Shown here one piece after another: positions 1 through 11,890 of a stretch of DNA of 64,000 nt. The stretch is from Selaginella tamariscina (taxonomy: Eukaryota > Streptophyta > Lycopodiopsida > Selaginellales > Selaginellaceae). The notes beneath the pieces were generated by a model. The model did no database searches. It was not told the DNA's origin and saw nothing but the letters and a program-made list of their open reading frames with translations. The translations under genes and the position numbers were made by a program. The stretch is from assembly GCA_003024785.1 (NCBI GenBank), contig PUQB01000347.1, positions 1 to 64,000 of the forward strand, written 5' to 3'. How positions within the stretch are numbered: position 1 is the stretch's first letter; each line of letters opens with the position of its first letter.

Positions 1-2109
1 GTAAAGATCACACACGCACCTATGCACACACGCATGCTCAAACTTCACATGTTTCCAGCTTGCCATTATCTTTAACTTATATATATTTACAGGTTGGGCT
101 CTAGAATGAATTCAAGCATACACGTTGCACTGTCGATGTTGTGTTTGAGTGGAACATCCATTTTATATCTAGTCAACTAGAAAATTCATGGGTTGCTAAT
201 TGTATTCCCCATGTACTTATGGACCTTGTTCAGGTGGCCTTGCATAAGTGTAGATTGGCTATGCAAAGCTTCATGCACAACCATGTCATTATCATTGCTC
301 TCATTGCAAGGTAGCAATCGATGTAAATTTCCTTTCACTTTGATATCTTTGTTTCTCAAGCTTGCTCTTTGTCCTCATCGTGATCATGAGTTCCATGCTG
401 TGTTGCCTTAGACTCCAATGAGGAGATAACTAGATTCAATTTGCATGTTGTGTAAGTCTTACATGTACATGTGATATGTACTTTAGGAATGGTCCTTTGG
501 ACCATCTACTTTTTATTCCTCTTCATTTCATTCCGTAGTATGTCTTCTCCTCTAATCCTAACTTTGTATCTTTTAATTTTAATAAAGAGACTTTATTAGG
601 TCAATGTGAAGAGGTTATTAAAGAGAATATACATAAAATGAAATAAACAATTCACAGAGAGTTTTGGAATGTTTATAAGTAACTTACATGATATATTTGA
701 CAAAGGAGTAAGGCGTAAATAAAGGTTATACATTCTTGTACACAAAACAATACCTATTAGTGGGAACAAAGTTTTAAAAATAAGTAAATCGCTATACTTG
801 AATGTAAAGATTTTATTTTGAAAAATACATAACCAACAATTCATTTGTTTGATAAATTGCCAACAAAACATAATGGTAAAGTAATTCAATAAAAAGAAAA
901 GTTTTTAAATGAGCACATGAATTGAGCTTATGAGTTAATATAGAAGTTATTCACGTTTTGCACATCGATGTAACAAAAAAAAAACGTTTGAGCTAAATTA
1001 GGTAAGAGTTTGTATGATATAGATCTATATTATGATTATGTATGATTATGTATGAAGACTTTAAAAAGCATACTAAATCAGGTTTTCAATTATATAAACT
1101 TGTTTGCTTGTTTTCCATCAATAATATAAATGCCCAAATGTGATATTCTTAATTTTCAACCAACACTTTAAACTTATATAAATCCTTTAAATATCATTAT
1201 TGAAAAGAAATTTTAAACACTCTTTTTCATTTTATTTTTATATTTGATATCATTAATAATGGATTCTTTATATAAAATATACTGAATATTTCTTATATTT
1301 GGCTAGAATATGTTGGCCATGTGGCCTAAAGTATAACATATATAATTGTTGATTAAAGATTTTAATATTTCATTGAATTAATTTTCTTCTTGCAACAGTA
1401 CAGGTGTAAAAGTAGGAAACTCAAGGTTGCAACAGTGCCTTGATTGCCTTCTAAGGAAGCATAGTTTATGTATACTGAAGCCGATCAAATTATATCTTCC
1501 TTGTTGGATTTCCAACCAAAAATATGCAACCTTCCTCCTTTTAATGAATGAATGAATGCAGCATCAATGGTTACCTTCTATACATTTTTAAGCTTTAAAT
1601 TTTAATTATAATATACATGAAAAGTTTAATAAAATGCATATGAGAGAAAGAAAATGTTTCTATATGTATTTTGTATATTCATATGTACACACACATCTCA
1701 CATATAATAATATATACTATAATTGTGTGTGATGCATTACTATATAGTGTATATATTATGTGTGTATATATAATTAATCTTATATAATAAGTTTATCTAA
1801 TTTCATGAATGGTCATCCTTAATCCTACATTATGCATTTATGAAATTGAAGAGAATTGTACTACTGCATGTATGAATTTGAACTCTATTTATTCTTTTAA
1901 ATATTGACATTCAATCAATGAATAAAGTTATTATTAAATAAAATTTTGTATATAATATTTTAAAATTAGCTCATTAAGTTCATTAACGTGGTTCCTATCT
2001 TTTAGAATTGTTTTAGTGCGAGTATATTCTTCATTTGCTAGGTGCTAAATATGTGCATATGTGTGTACACACACATGCTACCATTCTCTCTTATTGGATA
2101 ATATAGATA
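1..2109. other. AT-rich intergenic sequence, no gene seen
   Basis: Long AT-rich tract with only short open frames lacking recognisable motifs. It holds scattered TA/CA microsatellite stretches (about 1,680-1,760) and many stops on both strands. I see no conserved coding segment, RNA gene or element terminus. Confidence 0.6.
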
Positions 2110-2984
2110 TAAGTACATATAATATTGTAGAAAAGTAGGATGCATCCTTAAGATTCTAAGATATTTTCAAAAGCTAACAAAGGTATACAGCATATGAAAG
2201 TCAAACTTCTTCTATTTATTATTTAGATGTCCACCTTAATTCAATTCGATTTCAAACAAATCAAAATATTTTATTACATAAATGGGCCAATTCACTTTAA
2301 AAAATATATTAACCAAACAAGACATGTTAATATGTTTCACATTATATACTATATACAGGATTGTACAACACGGGATACATCTTTTGCTGACGGGATACCA
2401 CCACTTATTTATATCAAATTTGAATAAATAAATAATTATAGTAGCCTTTTTTTTTTTACTTAATTTATTAAGAATATTTCAGATTTTATAAAATAAATTA
2501 TTAAATATATTGGCCCATTTTCAACTGTTTAAACATTGATAAAGAAAGATCACACTCATTTGCTAAACATGTTAAGAAACTCGAAGCTGGCAAGATGTTT
2601 GCTGTGTATATTATTGTTCCAATGTGTGTGTCCCTAAACCTGAACAAGTATATATATATATAATATTAGACACACACACACACACACACATTGTATACAT
2701 ATACATATATTATATTAAATTAAGTTTGTAAGTATAGCATTTAGGTATCATATACATAACACATTGTATATATATCATATCTCTCATATTTAATCATGTA
2801 AATACATACAAAGCACTTATCATTCAATGTATATTAAAAGTTATGAATCTATTTTAGAGGGATTCCCATAATAACTTAATTAAAATTTAATTTTACCATA
2901 GATATGAGATGTTTGATACTGGAGATATAAAATAAATTCTAACAACACACATATATATGTGTGTGACTTATTTGATAAATTATC

Positions 2985-3290
2985 AAAAGCGAAGTATTTT
3001 TCAAGAATAAACTTAAGATCTATGTATTATCGAATTCAAACCACTTAAAGAATGCGTTATGGATCATTCGAATTTTTAATTTTGCTATTTATATTATACA
3101 ATGCTTTAGTAAATTTTTGCACAATAATGAATGATGTGTTTAAAAATTATCTAAACGAGTTCATAATGGTATATATTGATAACATTCTGGTCTTCAGTTT
3201 GATAGTTAAGAAACATGTACAACATTTGAAAAAAGTGTTTTAAAGGTTGAAGGAGAACCGGTTGTATGTTAAAAAAATAAGTGTGCATTT
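2985..3290 (+). pseudogene. Ty3/gypsy reverse transcriptase fragment
   Basis: Conceptual translation gives the gypsy RT core: KYFSRINLRS-like, then YGSFEFL, a degenerate PFGL...NAP region, the catalytic box as YIDNIL (normally Y/F-x-D-D) and KKHVQHLKKVF. One catalytic aspartate position reads N, and stops interrupt the frame. The fragment ends abruptly after the region following the catalytic box and joins AT-rich sequence. The matching minus-strand RT at 36,418-36,233 continues into RNase H and integrase, so copy A has lost the rest of pol. Confidence 0.75.
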
Positions 3291-3759
3291 AGATTTCATA
3301 TTTTATTAATACATTAATTTTGTAATTATGGTTTTTTTATCTTTCTCTCACACACAACTAATTATAATATTTAATTAATTAAATTTTTTATTTATATTTA
3401 TTTAATTACTTTTATAAATAACTCTCTTATATATCAAATACCCTTGTTTAGATATAAACTTTGCTATAATTTATACTTATGATAATTTATATAGAGTTAA
3501 AATTTAATTTATAAGTTAATTTCAAAGATTAGAAAACTCATATATATACATAACATACATGTATAAACATGATTATATTTATACACACACATATATTTAT
3601 GTATTTTATTTTTCATAAATAATAATTTACTATTTTAATATATAACTTACCTAATATACATATATATCTTAAACTTGTATATCATAAACCAAATATGAAA
3701 TGCAACTAGGCTTTTTAATTTAGATAAATATACATTTATTTAAATACTTAGTAGACTTA

Positions 3760-4780
3760 ATGACCGGTTCCATCCCAAGACAAATGGCATATATGTAGAG
3801 GTACATCTAATTAATGTAGCAAAGCATGTATGGGCTCATCTTAATTGGGTGGGCCACTCAATGCACTCAAGAGGACAAACAAGTTTTTATTAGGTGAGCA
3901 TTTAACCAAGATAATTAGTTTAACCAATTTTCGAGTTGGAGGAGGCTGGCACCTTGCAATTACGAGGTCCTACATGTAACAGCAGTGAGAAAATCTACTC
4001 TAAGGCAGACATACTGAATCCACATGCATATGCTCAGCTAGATTTGGGTGGCCTTAGCACATCGTGTAGAATGAGGTGTTTTATAACCTAGATGGTGAAG
4101 ATGAACCAGCTCACCAAGACGCGAGTGAGATATTTCACGGAATGGATTGGGATGTTTGCTTGGGTTCAGTCGTTCCTAATGGGAGGAAGGACATGATGGG
4201 TGGTCCTAGCACAACATGTATAAATGGGATGTAGCTGGCCCTAGCTCTAACATGGAAGGTATGGAGGTGTCTTACAACCTAGATGATGAAGATAAACTAG
4301 CTCAACTAGATGTGAGTGAGATACTTTATGGAATGGATTCACATGTTTGCTTGGGTTTAGTAGCTCCTAATGAGGAGGACATGCTGAATCCACAAAGTCC
4401 ATAGTAGGATCAACTAGATTTGGATTGTCCTAGCACATTATGTATAGATTTGAATCTAGAATTAATGTGGAAGCTCTTGAGGTATTTTATAACCCACATG
4501 GCCAACTCGACCCAATTCTGAGTGAGGCATTGGATGTGTATGAGCAAGTTGGGCACAACGACATAAGTCCCACTCTCATGAGCAATAACACTGGTAATCA
4601 TGAGGATATTGTTTCTTTGCAGGAGAGTCATGAGGAACATGAAGATGTTCGTAGCAGAGAAGTAGAAAGTTAGCTGCATATAAGGAGCATGTGACAAATA
4701 TGGAAAAGCAGCTGCAAGCCAAGGACAAGAAAATTGGCGAGGGTTCATTTGATGAATGTGGACTAGGTTGTGATGGTTAA
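3760..4780 (+). pseudogene. Decayed repeat-borne ORF with internal duplication
   Basis: No family name is secure. The translation begins with an RFHP-x-x-NGIYV-like stretch that resembles the RFHPRMNDMYIG part of the minus-strand gene at 28,091-28,597. It continues with two or three tandem protein repeats of about 60 residues, each carrying a YNLD(G/D)ED block, an (S)EI-x-x-GMD block and a VCLG block, and ends in a short charged helix-like tail with a stop near 4,780. Several stops and frame changes break it. A paralogue lies on the minus strand at 30,421-31,430. I infer a transposon- or retroelement-borne protein of unknown role. Confidence 0.5.
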
Positions 4781-5946
4781 AGCGGGTTTTGACCATTTTT
4801 TCTTTCTTTCCATAATATTAAATTAGACATGTTATTAAATTACATGGGTTTATAATTGGATTAATAAACTAAATTTAATTAGTCCATTTAGTTAATTATT
4901 ATTAAATTAGGGAGGTTTATTATTTCTTTTTAGGGTGAAAGAATACACATTGTTATTAAATTAGACATTCTTAAATCAAATAATATTTATTACAAGAAAT
5001 ACAAAGTAAAATATGGTCAATTTCATCATTACAGTATATTAATACTTGAAATGATTCATTTCATACGGATGTAAGGCATGATTGTGTTACTGTGTTTTTA
5101 TGCTTCATTGATATTGCATACCACGCACGCTATAACATATGTGGGATACTAACGTGTATGTAAGAATTTTTTTAAAGATAGAGAGACGAATATGAATTTG
5201 TATCTATCTATCCATTTGTGTGTGTTTTCTATGTGTAACCATATGTATACATGAATAATGATAATAAATAAATAAATAACCATATACATATTCTTAAATT
5301 TTCACTTTAATTATTAGATTTTTATTTCAAGATGATGATATATATAATTTACTTTTATAAATGTAAACACTTAGTCCTTTGCACCGATAATATGTAATGT
5401 CCGCACTTTTGTGTAAAATATTAATGATCAAAATTATATTCAATGCTAATTCTATGTATATATAGATATCATATTAATATAGAGTTTCAAACTTCTAATT
5501 AATTTCTTATAAAATTAATCCGAGGTATAAATCTACATTACAATTTCTAAAAATTTATAAGAGTATAAAATCAATCAAATGTGTAGTGCTAATAATAATA
5601 TCTTTATATATTAAATATGTGCACATATACCAAAGTTTTTTATTTTACTCATTTTAGACTTGTGAAAGAACATTTTACTAACTCTTAATAAGTTTATTTG
5701 TTGTTATTAACAATCATATTATTAATCGTAAATCATATATAGATAATACATACTATATATAGGTGTGTGTTGTAATATATAATTAATAGAATATTACATT
5801 CATTATTAAATATACCATTTATTTAGTTGATAAATATATAATGTAAAGCATAATATAAATATTATTAATATATAGCTAAATATGGATCTTCACGTGTGCA
5901 AAATATTCTTTGATCCAATTCACCTGCAATTAACACATATAACAAA

Positions 5947-6184
5947 ATTAAAAGTAAGGCAATACTAAAGATATTATACTTAACTTCATGCAAGTTCGTG
6001 CTTTTTACTTTTAATTGCTTATATCAGTAGTGTGATTTATATTTGAAAATGTATAGAAAAAATTTAGAAAATAAAATCCATGTTCTTTAATTACATCAAG
6101 TTTTGTGCAAAGGAATATACTTAATGCACACACACACGCGTAATGTACACGTGGACAGGAGCATCGCGTGGTTGTGCGTGGGTA
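5947..6184. other. Upstream region of the F-box gene
   Basis: AT-rich sequence after the end of copy A. It holds a CACACACACGCG stretch and, at about 6,148-6,155, an ACACGTGG motif containing the G-box core CACGTG, a common plant promoter element. No coding signal. Confidence 0.4.
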
Positions 6185-7061
6185 TCCTCAATATATATAG
6201 GACTAGAATATAACCCTACATATCCTACATAGTACTGTGAAGTCCTGGCTAAGAGGTATGTTCTTAGTAATATTTATGGAATTCCCTTATAAAGATACAT
6301 GAATCCCACCCTTGGTAGTTTTGTTTATTCATAAGATATAAAATACGAATATATAAATATTTTCCCTTCTTAAAATTAGTTTTAAATTGTCGCGCATGTG
6401 CATAGAATTTGATTCTAGGTAGTGTTGTCTATATATAACATAAAGACTTTTACTTCTTAATATAGTATTTGTTTTAGTAATATCCTTATGATATATATTC
6501 AATTGTACCCGTAGTGAGAATCACTATTTGTTGTTAAAGTATCTGTATAGGTTAGGAGAAGCTGTATATATTGAATTAATCTTTACAAATTATACACTTG
6601 GTGATATCATATAATTAGGTTAATTTGAATTTTAAATAGTTCAATTTTGCATGCTCTGCTTATGTATTCTAGTGTGTTACAATTTACAAGAATTTTATTA
6701 ATGACCACATAAAAGAAAGTTTTTAGGGGTATACTTTGATGTGTATATTGTGGAGACTGGATGCCCTTACCCATTTGTATGTGATGTCCTCTACTTATAA
6801 ATCTAATAATTCATATTATTTAATTATGAATTTCTATCTTATAAAATTGTGTATTATATATAGCACATAGTTTACATATAACGCTACCATTGTAAGTACT
6901 ATCTAAATCCATCTCGTCACCATTGTTATATCTTATGGCTTTAGAATACATTTGTCTTGATATTTTTACACTTTCATATTTAGTCTTCCACATAAATTGT
7001 GTGTAATCCTCATGTCTAGATATAAATTCTTTTTATCTTAATCGTTTCATTTTGATGGCAG
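6185..7061 (+). promoter_or_regulatory. TATA box, non-coding first exon and 5'UTR intron of the F-box gene
   Basis: A TATA-like ATATATATAGG lies near 6,190-6,201. An exon-like stretch runs to 6,255 and ends AAGAG before a GTATG donor. A pyrimidine-rich, AT-rich intron would run from 6,256 to the acceptor AG at 7,060-7,061, just 13 nt before the ATG at 7,075. The donor/acceptor pair and spacing are seen in sequence; the transcription start is inferred. Confidence 0.5.
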
Positions 7062-7074
7062 ATTTGAAGAAACA

Positions 7075-8347
7075 ATGGAGGGTGGGAGGGTTAAGAAGAG
7101 AGCAAGAGTCGTTCCACAACCTTCACCATCTCTTCCATATCTACCAATGGACATTCAATGTTCATCTTGTTCAAGCTTCCTTTTCCAAGTTTGCTGCTGC
7201 CCGGTCTGTATGCAAGGAATGGAAGGATTCGATTGACTCAGAAAGTTTTAGGAGCACATATCGTGACATAAGCGTGTGTGTCATGGCTCTCTCTGCGGAA
7301 CTTGGATCTTGGAAGAATAGCCGTAACGGCCCAATCCGTGTTGCTCCAAGTGGCGATAATCAATTAGTTATATACAGTGGCTCTTTAGCCAAGTGGTTCC
7401 GAATTGGCTGCTTGCAGTGTAGGAATGTATGGTCTTGCTCAAAGTCAGGTCTGATCCTTTTAAGTGGTTATCCCTTGGTTGACGCATGCATGACACAGCC
7501 ATTTGTAGTGGGGAATCCCATCACAAACAATTGGAAGGAGTTGCCTCCTTTACCACCAACAGAGGTTTATATGGGGGGTATATATGTTATGAGTTTGCCA
7601 CGATTTCAGACGTCGGTAATGGTCATTACCAAGTTATGGTTGCAGTCCATTCATGCACCTACATGGCTTCGAGGACTTCAGTTCTGGTTTATGACTCTAG
7701 AGCATTGAATTGGACGAAGCATCCCATGGGATTGCGCACTTGTATGGGAACACACCTTCACGATGGCTGTTGGGCGACAGTTGTTACAGAAGATGGTAAG
7801 ACGTATGTGACTCCCAAGAGATCAAGGAATGTTGTACATAGGTATTTTGCATTTATAGTGCGCAAAATGGTAGAGAGTGGGAAGTTTTGCTGCATGAACC
7901 CAAGCATGCACAGGTGATTGCACTAGTGAATTGGGGAGGGATGCTTTATATGGTTGGTTACTACGAGAGGAACAATGCGACAGTACTCGGAATATGGTTG
8001 ATCCGCATTCGAGGGATGCGTTTTATAAGTGAGACACAAATAGATATGTGGCTTAAAACATTTGGGCCAAGTAAGGCCAATTGGACATCATTTGTGAACT
8101 GTTGTAAACATGGGGACTTCATACAGGTAAATTTTATGTGATTTGTTAAATTTGAGTAAATTATATATTTGCATTTGTGTTTTAGATTTTTGATGGGAGA
8201 CACATGAACAATCGTGTTGCAATGCGTATGATTTTGTACGATGTGAGGAAGGATGTTTGGAACCTAAAGACTCTTAAGAACAAGCCTAACGGATGGGCAC
8301 GTGGACATGGGTATGATCTCGTGGGATTTGGCTTTGGAAGTCCTTAG
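7075..8347 (+). pseudogene. F-box protein with kelch/F-box-associated-type C-terminal region; frame disrupted
   Basis: F-box proteins are substrate receptors of SCF ubiquitin ligases. The start ATG at 7,075 opens a basic N-terminus (about residues 1-20), followed by a plant-type F-box: LPMDI, a hydrophobic helix, KFAAARSVCKEWKDSI. Downstream segments match the usual C-terminal beta-propeller region: PFVVGNPITNNWKELPPLPP, TSVLVYDSRALNW, IALVNWGGMLYMVG. A 60-nt intron (about 8,127-8,186, GT...TTTTAG) precedes a last exon ending GFGFGSP-stop at 8,345-8,347. The frame changes at least twice inside the F-box (near 7,150-7,185), once near 7,610 and once near 7,890. Some changes are at short homopolymers (TTTT), so consensus error is possible; otherwise it is a recent pseudogene. 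Length (about 400 residues) is normal for the family. Confidence 0.75.
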
Positions 8348-8768
8348 CTTTTATTAATTTGGTGTGGATGGTTTTGTGTGGCGGTTTAGGTTTTTTCTTT
8401 TAATATAGTGATAAGGCAAGTGCTTTGTAATTAAATACCATGCAGAAACTAAAGACTACAGTGTATATAATGGCAAGGGTAATAAATGATTAAAATAGCA
8501 AGTTTGTTTTAAGATATTTTATATTTTATTGTTCATATGTAAATATACATATCAAAAATATTTTATACTGTAAATAGTTATTTAAATGTATTACTATTCT
8601 TTATTTTTGTTTTATCACAACATATTATTTATGAAGTTCTATTTATGTCACTTCAATAAATTGGACACCCCTTTATTCGTGTATTTAAAATCATCTTTTT
8701 TACGAGGTTTATACATAAATGTTCATATATTGTAGATAAATATGCTTTAGTGGATAATGAATATAATA
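8348..8768. other. 3' flank of F-box gene, AT-rich
   Basis: AT-rich, no coding signal. The last five bases, TAATA, form the left target duplication of the adjoining TIR element. Confidence 0.5.
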
Positions 8769-9849
8769 GGGCCGTCCGCACCAGCCCGTAAATTTTACGG
8801 GCCCCATAAAAAGTTTATGTAAAGAAGTTTAAAGGTGTGTCCGCACAACCCCGAAAAAGCTAATCATTAATAAAAGAATATACTTTTTTATGGTTGAGTT
8901 TATGGGAGAAGAGTCCGCACCAAAGTCATTTTTTAAAGAAGTGTCCACACCTTCTTTTTCCCATAAAATTTACGTAAAATTTAAGTTTTCTAAATTTACC
9001 AAAATTGAAATTCCTTTAAATACAAATTCCTTTATCATGTTCGAGCCCTTGGCCTGTTTTGCATACAAACCCACTGGGCCACCTGTCCTCAGCCCTAACA
9101 CCACCTTCATCCATGGAGCTACTTAAGCCATCAGCAAATGCTGGGTTGCTTGGACCAGGATGTGCGGTAGATGCCGAGTTGTTGTTTGGCCATGCAGCAG
9201 ATGCCAGGTTGTTGTCTAGCCATGCAGCAGATGCAGGCTATTGTCTGGCCATGCAGTAGATGCCGGGTTGCTTGGACCTGGTGCCGGGCTGGTTGGACGA
9301 GGACATGCAGCAGATGCCGGGCTGCTTGGATGAGCACTTATAGACGACGATTAAAAGATGGTAAGCCACGGCCCTGCTCTGCTCTTGCTCTTATTCCCAT
9401 GTTATTGCATGCCCTACCTTGCCCTATTTCCATGTTAATTCCATGTGGATCTCTTGACTTCTAGAGATGGAGAAGCCCTCCAAATCAATGGGCTATCCTT
9501 TTGCATCACCCTCTCAAAAGCCTCACCTTCCTTTCTTCCTCCATGATTTTTGTCTTAAACTTTGTCGCCAAAAACCCTAAAATTTTAAATGAGACAGTGC
9601 CATGTCATCCTCCTGTAAATCTTATGAGTCCTCATGAGGACCCATAAGATTTATGTGAAAAATGAAGTATATATCAAAAATATTCCTTATAAGCCCCATA
9701 CTTTACAGGACGGTGCGAACTCACACTAAAAAATAAGATTCTAAAGTTTAAGGGCACCCATAAATTTTATGGGTTTATTGGTTGGTGCGGACTCGTTTTA
9801 AACAAAAAAAATCTTATTTTATGGAGTTTACGGTTGGTGCGGACGGCCC
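8769..9849. mobile_element. Non-autonomous TIR DNA transposon (MITE-like, 1,081 bp) with 5-bp TSD
   Basis: The ends are inverted copies: GGGCCGTCCGCACCA is identical for 15 bp, and similarity continues to about 24 bp through CCGTAAA. It is flanked on both sides by TAATA (8,764-8,768 and 9,850-9,854). The TIR core TCCGCACC recurs in the subterminal regions: direct copies near 8,838, 8,912 and 8,943 (TCCACACC) on the left, and inverted copies near 9,713 and 9,785 on the right. No transposase is encoded. The middle carries a minisatellite (9,130-9,330). The GGGCC terminus and short TSD are suggestive of PIF/Harbinger-like elements, but a TAATA TSD is not the usual three bases, so the superfamily is not assigned. 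Confidence 0.85.
9130..9330 (+). repeat. GC-richer minisatellite inside the TIR element
   Basis: About six imperfect units of 30-40 bp built on GGCCATGCAGCAGATGCC and GGGTTGCTTGGACC. Both strands show open frames (Q-M-P-G-C-C-L-A-type peptides), which reflect the repeat and not a gene. Confidence 0.75.
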
Positions 9850-10054
9850 TAATATTGATGATTAATAAATATAATATTGCTGGAAGGAGATTAACATAAA
9901 GAAAATAAACATTAATAAACAAGAAGAAATATGGAATATCTCTTAACCCTTCCAAGTGTGTGTTTGGTATGACCACAGGAAAGCTGTTGAGACACATCGT
10001 ATCCAAGGAGGGCATTAGTGTCGTATGGGATTGATATGAGCATCGGCCGAGATG

Positions 10055-11890
10055 CCAGCCTTTCAAAATGTTATAGAACTCTAGCGATTCTTGGGGAAGG
10101 CAGGCTTCTATTGCAAGTTGATCAGCAATATGCTGGTTGGGCCCTCAAAATGTTATAGAACTCTGGTGATTCTTGGGGAAGGCAAGCTTCTATTGCAAGT
10201 TGATTAGGCAATATGCTGATAGGGCCAACCAATGATTGAACTACTCATAAAGGAGGTGCCATACGAATGGACTACCAACCGATAGGTAACTTTTGAAGAC
10301 ATCAAGCGCCAGTTGGTGGAGGCGCTAGTTGGTGGAGGCGCCAGTTGGTGGAGGTGCCTCATCTTATAGGACTGGAATCAGCAATTTCACTTACAAACAT
10401 ATGGTTCCAATTTAGTAGTGGGTGCGGTCCTATCCCAGGAGGACAGAGAGCAAATCCTCCAGCCCATAGCATACGGAAGCCGGCTCATGACGCCGACTGA
10501 ACACAACTATTTTTCAATAGACAAGGAGTGTCTGGTAGTCATCTCAGAGTTTCAAAGTTCTGTCACTATATCCTAGGTAACCACTTCGTTATGATTGTGG
10601 ATCACCATGCCTACTCTACCTCATTAACAAACCTTAGCTCACAAGAAGACCGGCAAGGTGGCTCCTATTACAGAAGTTTGACTTCATCGTGGTCCATAAG
10701 GCATGTAAACTACACATATCACTCGACCTCCTCTCCATGATACCTAGTGGCAAATAGCATGAGGCCACACCAATGCTCGATATACCGGATGTGGACCTCT
10801 TCGAAGTGGCAGTGGAGCAGCAGAACCCACCATGAAACAACCAACGTGGATATCCCAGAATGGCAATGACTGATGCAACTCTACCTTGCCAATGAACTCA
10901 ATGGGCTGTCGGAGATGTCGGCCATCCATAGGCAAAGTGTCACCCAAAAGTGCCTATCCTTCTAGCTAATTGGGGATTAGCTATACAAGTGGGGAGAGAT
11001 GACATCCTTTGGAGATATCCCTAGCTTGGGAAATCCCCAAGATTCTTGATGCGGCACACACGGGACATAGTGTGGGATACTTTGGAGGGGACAAGATAGC
11101 TAGGAAGATTCTACATACTGGACTATGATGGCCCATGATCTTCCAAGACACCACCAGGCCAGCGAGAAGCTATAGCGACTATCCATAAATTGGCAGACCA
11201 ATGACCAACCAAGGCATGGAGTACCACCCATCAACAGGAATGGCAGCATTTGAGAAGTGGGGCTTAGACTTCATAGTCCCAATCAACTCGAGGCCCATGT
11301 GACACACTTCAGGTACATTGTGGTGGCAACATACTATGCCATAAAGTGGGTAGAGGCGAAGGCGCTCAAAGAGGCAATAACATGGTAGATAGCGAAGTTC
11401 ATTTATGAAAACATCCTAATAAGGTTCGGTTATTTGCTAGAGTTAGTATCAGACCAGGGGAGTCACTTCATCAATGAAATCGTCCGCGAGGTGGTTAGCA
11501 CATTCATCATCAAGCACCACAAGCCAACAGCTTTTTACCCACAAGGAAACGAATAGGTTGAGTCCACAAACAAGACACTAGTTCAGGAAGCTCTGCCACA
11601 ATGAACCCAAACAATGGGAGAGATGCTACCATTCGTTTTATGGACATATCAAACGACCTTCAAAAAATAGGGTGCACATTCCGCTCACACTGCAGCAAGA
11701 TCGTTCACCTCTCAATAGTGCAGTCCAACACCCCTTTAGCACCATGATGATGGAATGGACCAAGTATTCATCCAGGAGATTTGGGTGCCTTATGAAGGCC
11801 AAGAGAGAATAGTGGAACTCGTAGCACCCAGATACTCCAAATTCAATGATTTGATCGAGCAACCCGACATCTAGGAGGTTAGGAAGTGGA
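10055..11890 (+). mobile_element. Decayed Ty3/gypsy pol: RT connection, RNase H, integrase
   Basis: Translation in shifting frames shows an RT/RNase H connection that is tandemly duplicated (10,060-10,215). A gypsy RNase H follows: GAVLSQEDREQILQPIAYGS, then TPTEHNYFSIDKECLVVI (about 10,420-10,540). A degraded zinc-binding region lies around 11,040-11,170. The integrase core runs from about 11,240 to 11,560: KWGLDFIVPINS, YIVVATYYAIKWVEAKAL, ELVSDQGSHFINE, FYPQGNE. Stops and frame changes are numerous. An 18-bp unit (AGTTGGTGGAGGCGCC-type) is repeated three times at 10,309-10,362. No flanking LTRs were identified; the element is an old inactive copy. Confidence 0.8.

Larger units (their letters stand above)
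2110..5946 (+). repeat. Dispersed repeat, copy A (inverted relative to copy B at 29,255-52,610)
   Basis: Read as reverse complement, this block aligns along its length with two separated blocks, 29,255-36,588 and 51,171-52,610. Clear anchors are 5,885-5,946 against 29,255-29,320, 4,690-4,800 against 30,415-30,520, 2,900-2,950 against 36,535-36,580, and 2,170-2,300 against 52,430-52,580. Copy A lacks about 4.35 kb present in copy B (31,890-36,235) and lacks the 14.6-kb element inserted in copy B. It contains a Ty3 reverse transcriptase fragment and a decayed ORF. I did not find convincing LTRs or TIRs at its edges, so the class of the parent element is open. Confidence 0.8.

Noticed and set aside
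4410-4796. Long minus-strand frame and its partner at 30,421-30,753 (plus) as a gene
   Set aside because: Antisense of the decayed repeat ORF; the coding-like pattern is on the opposite strand.
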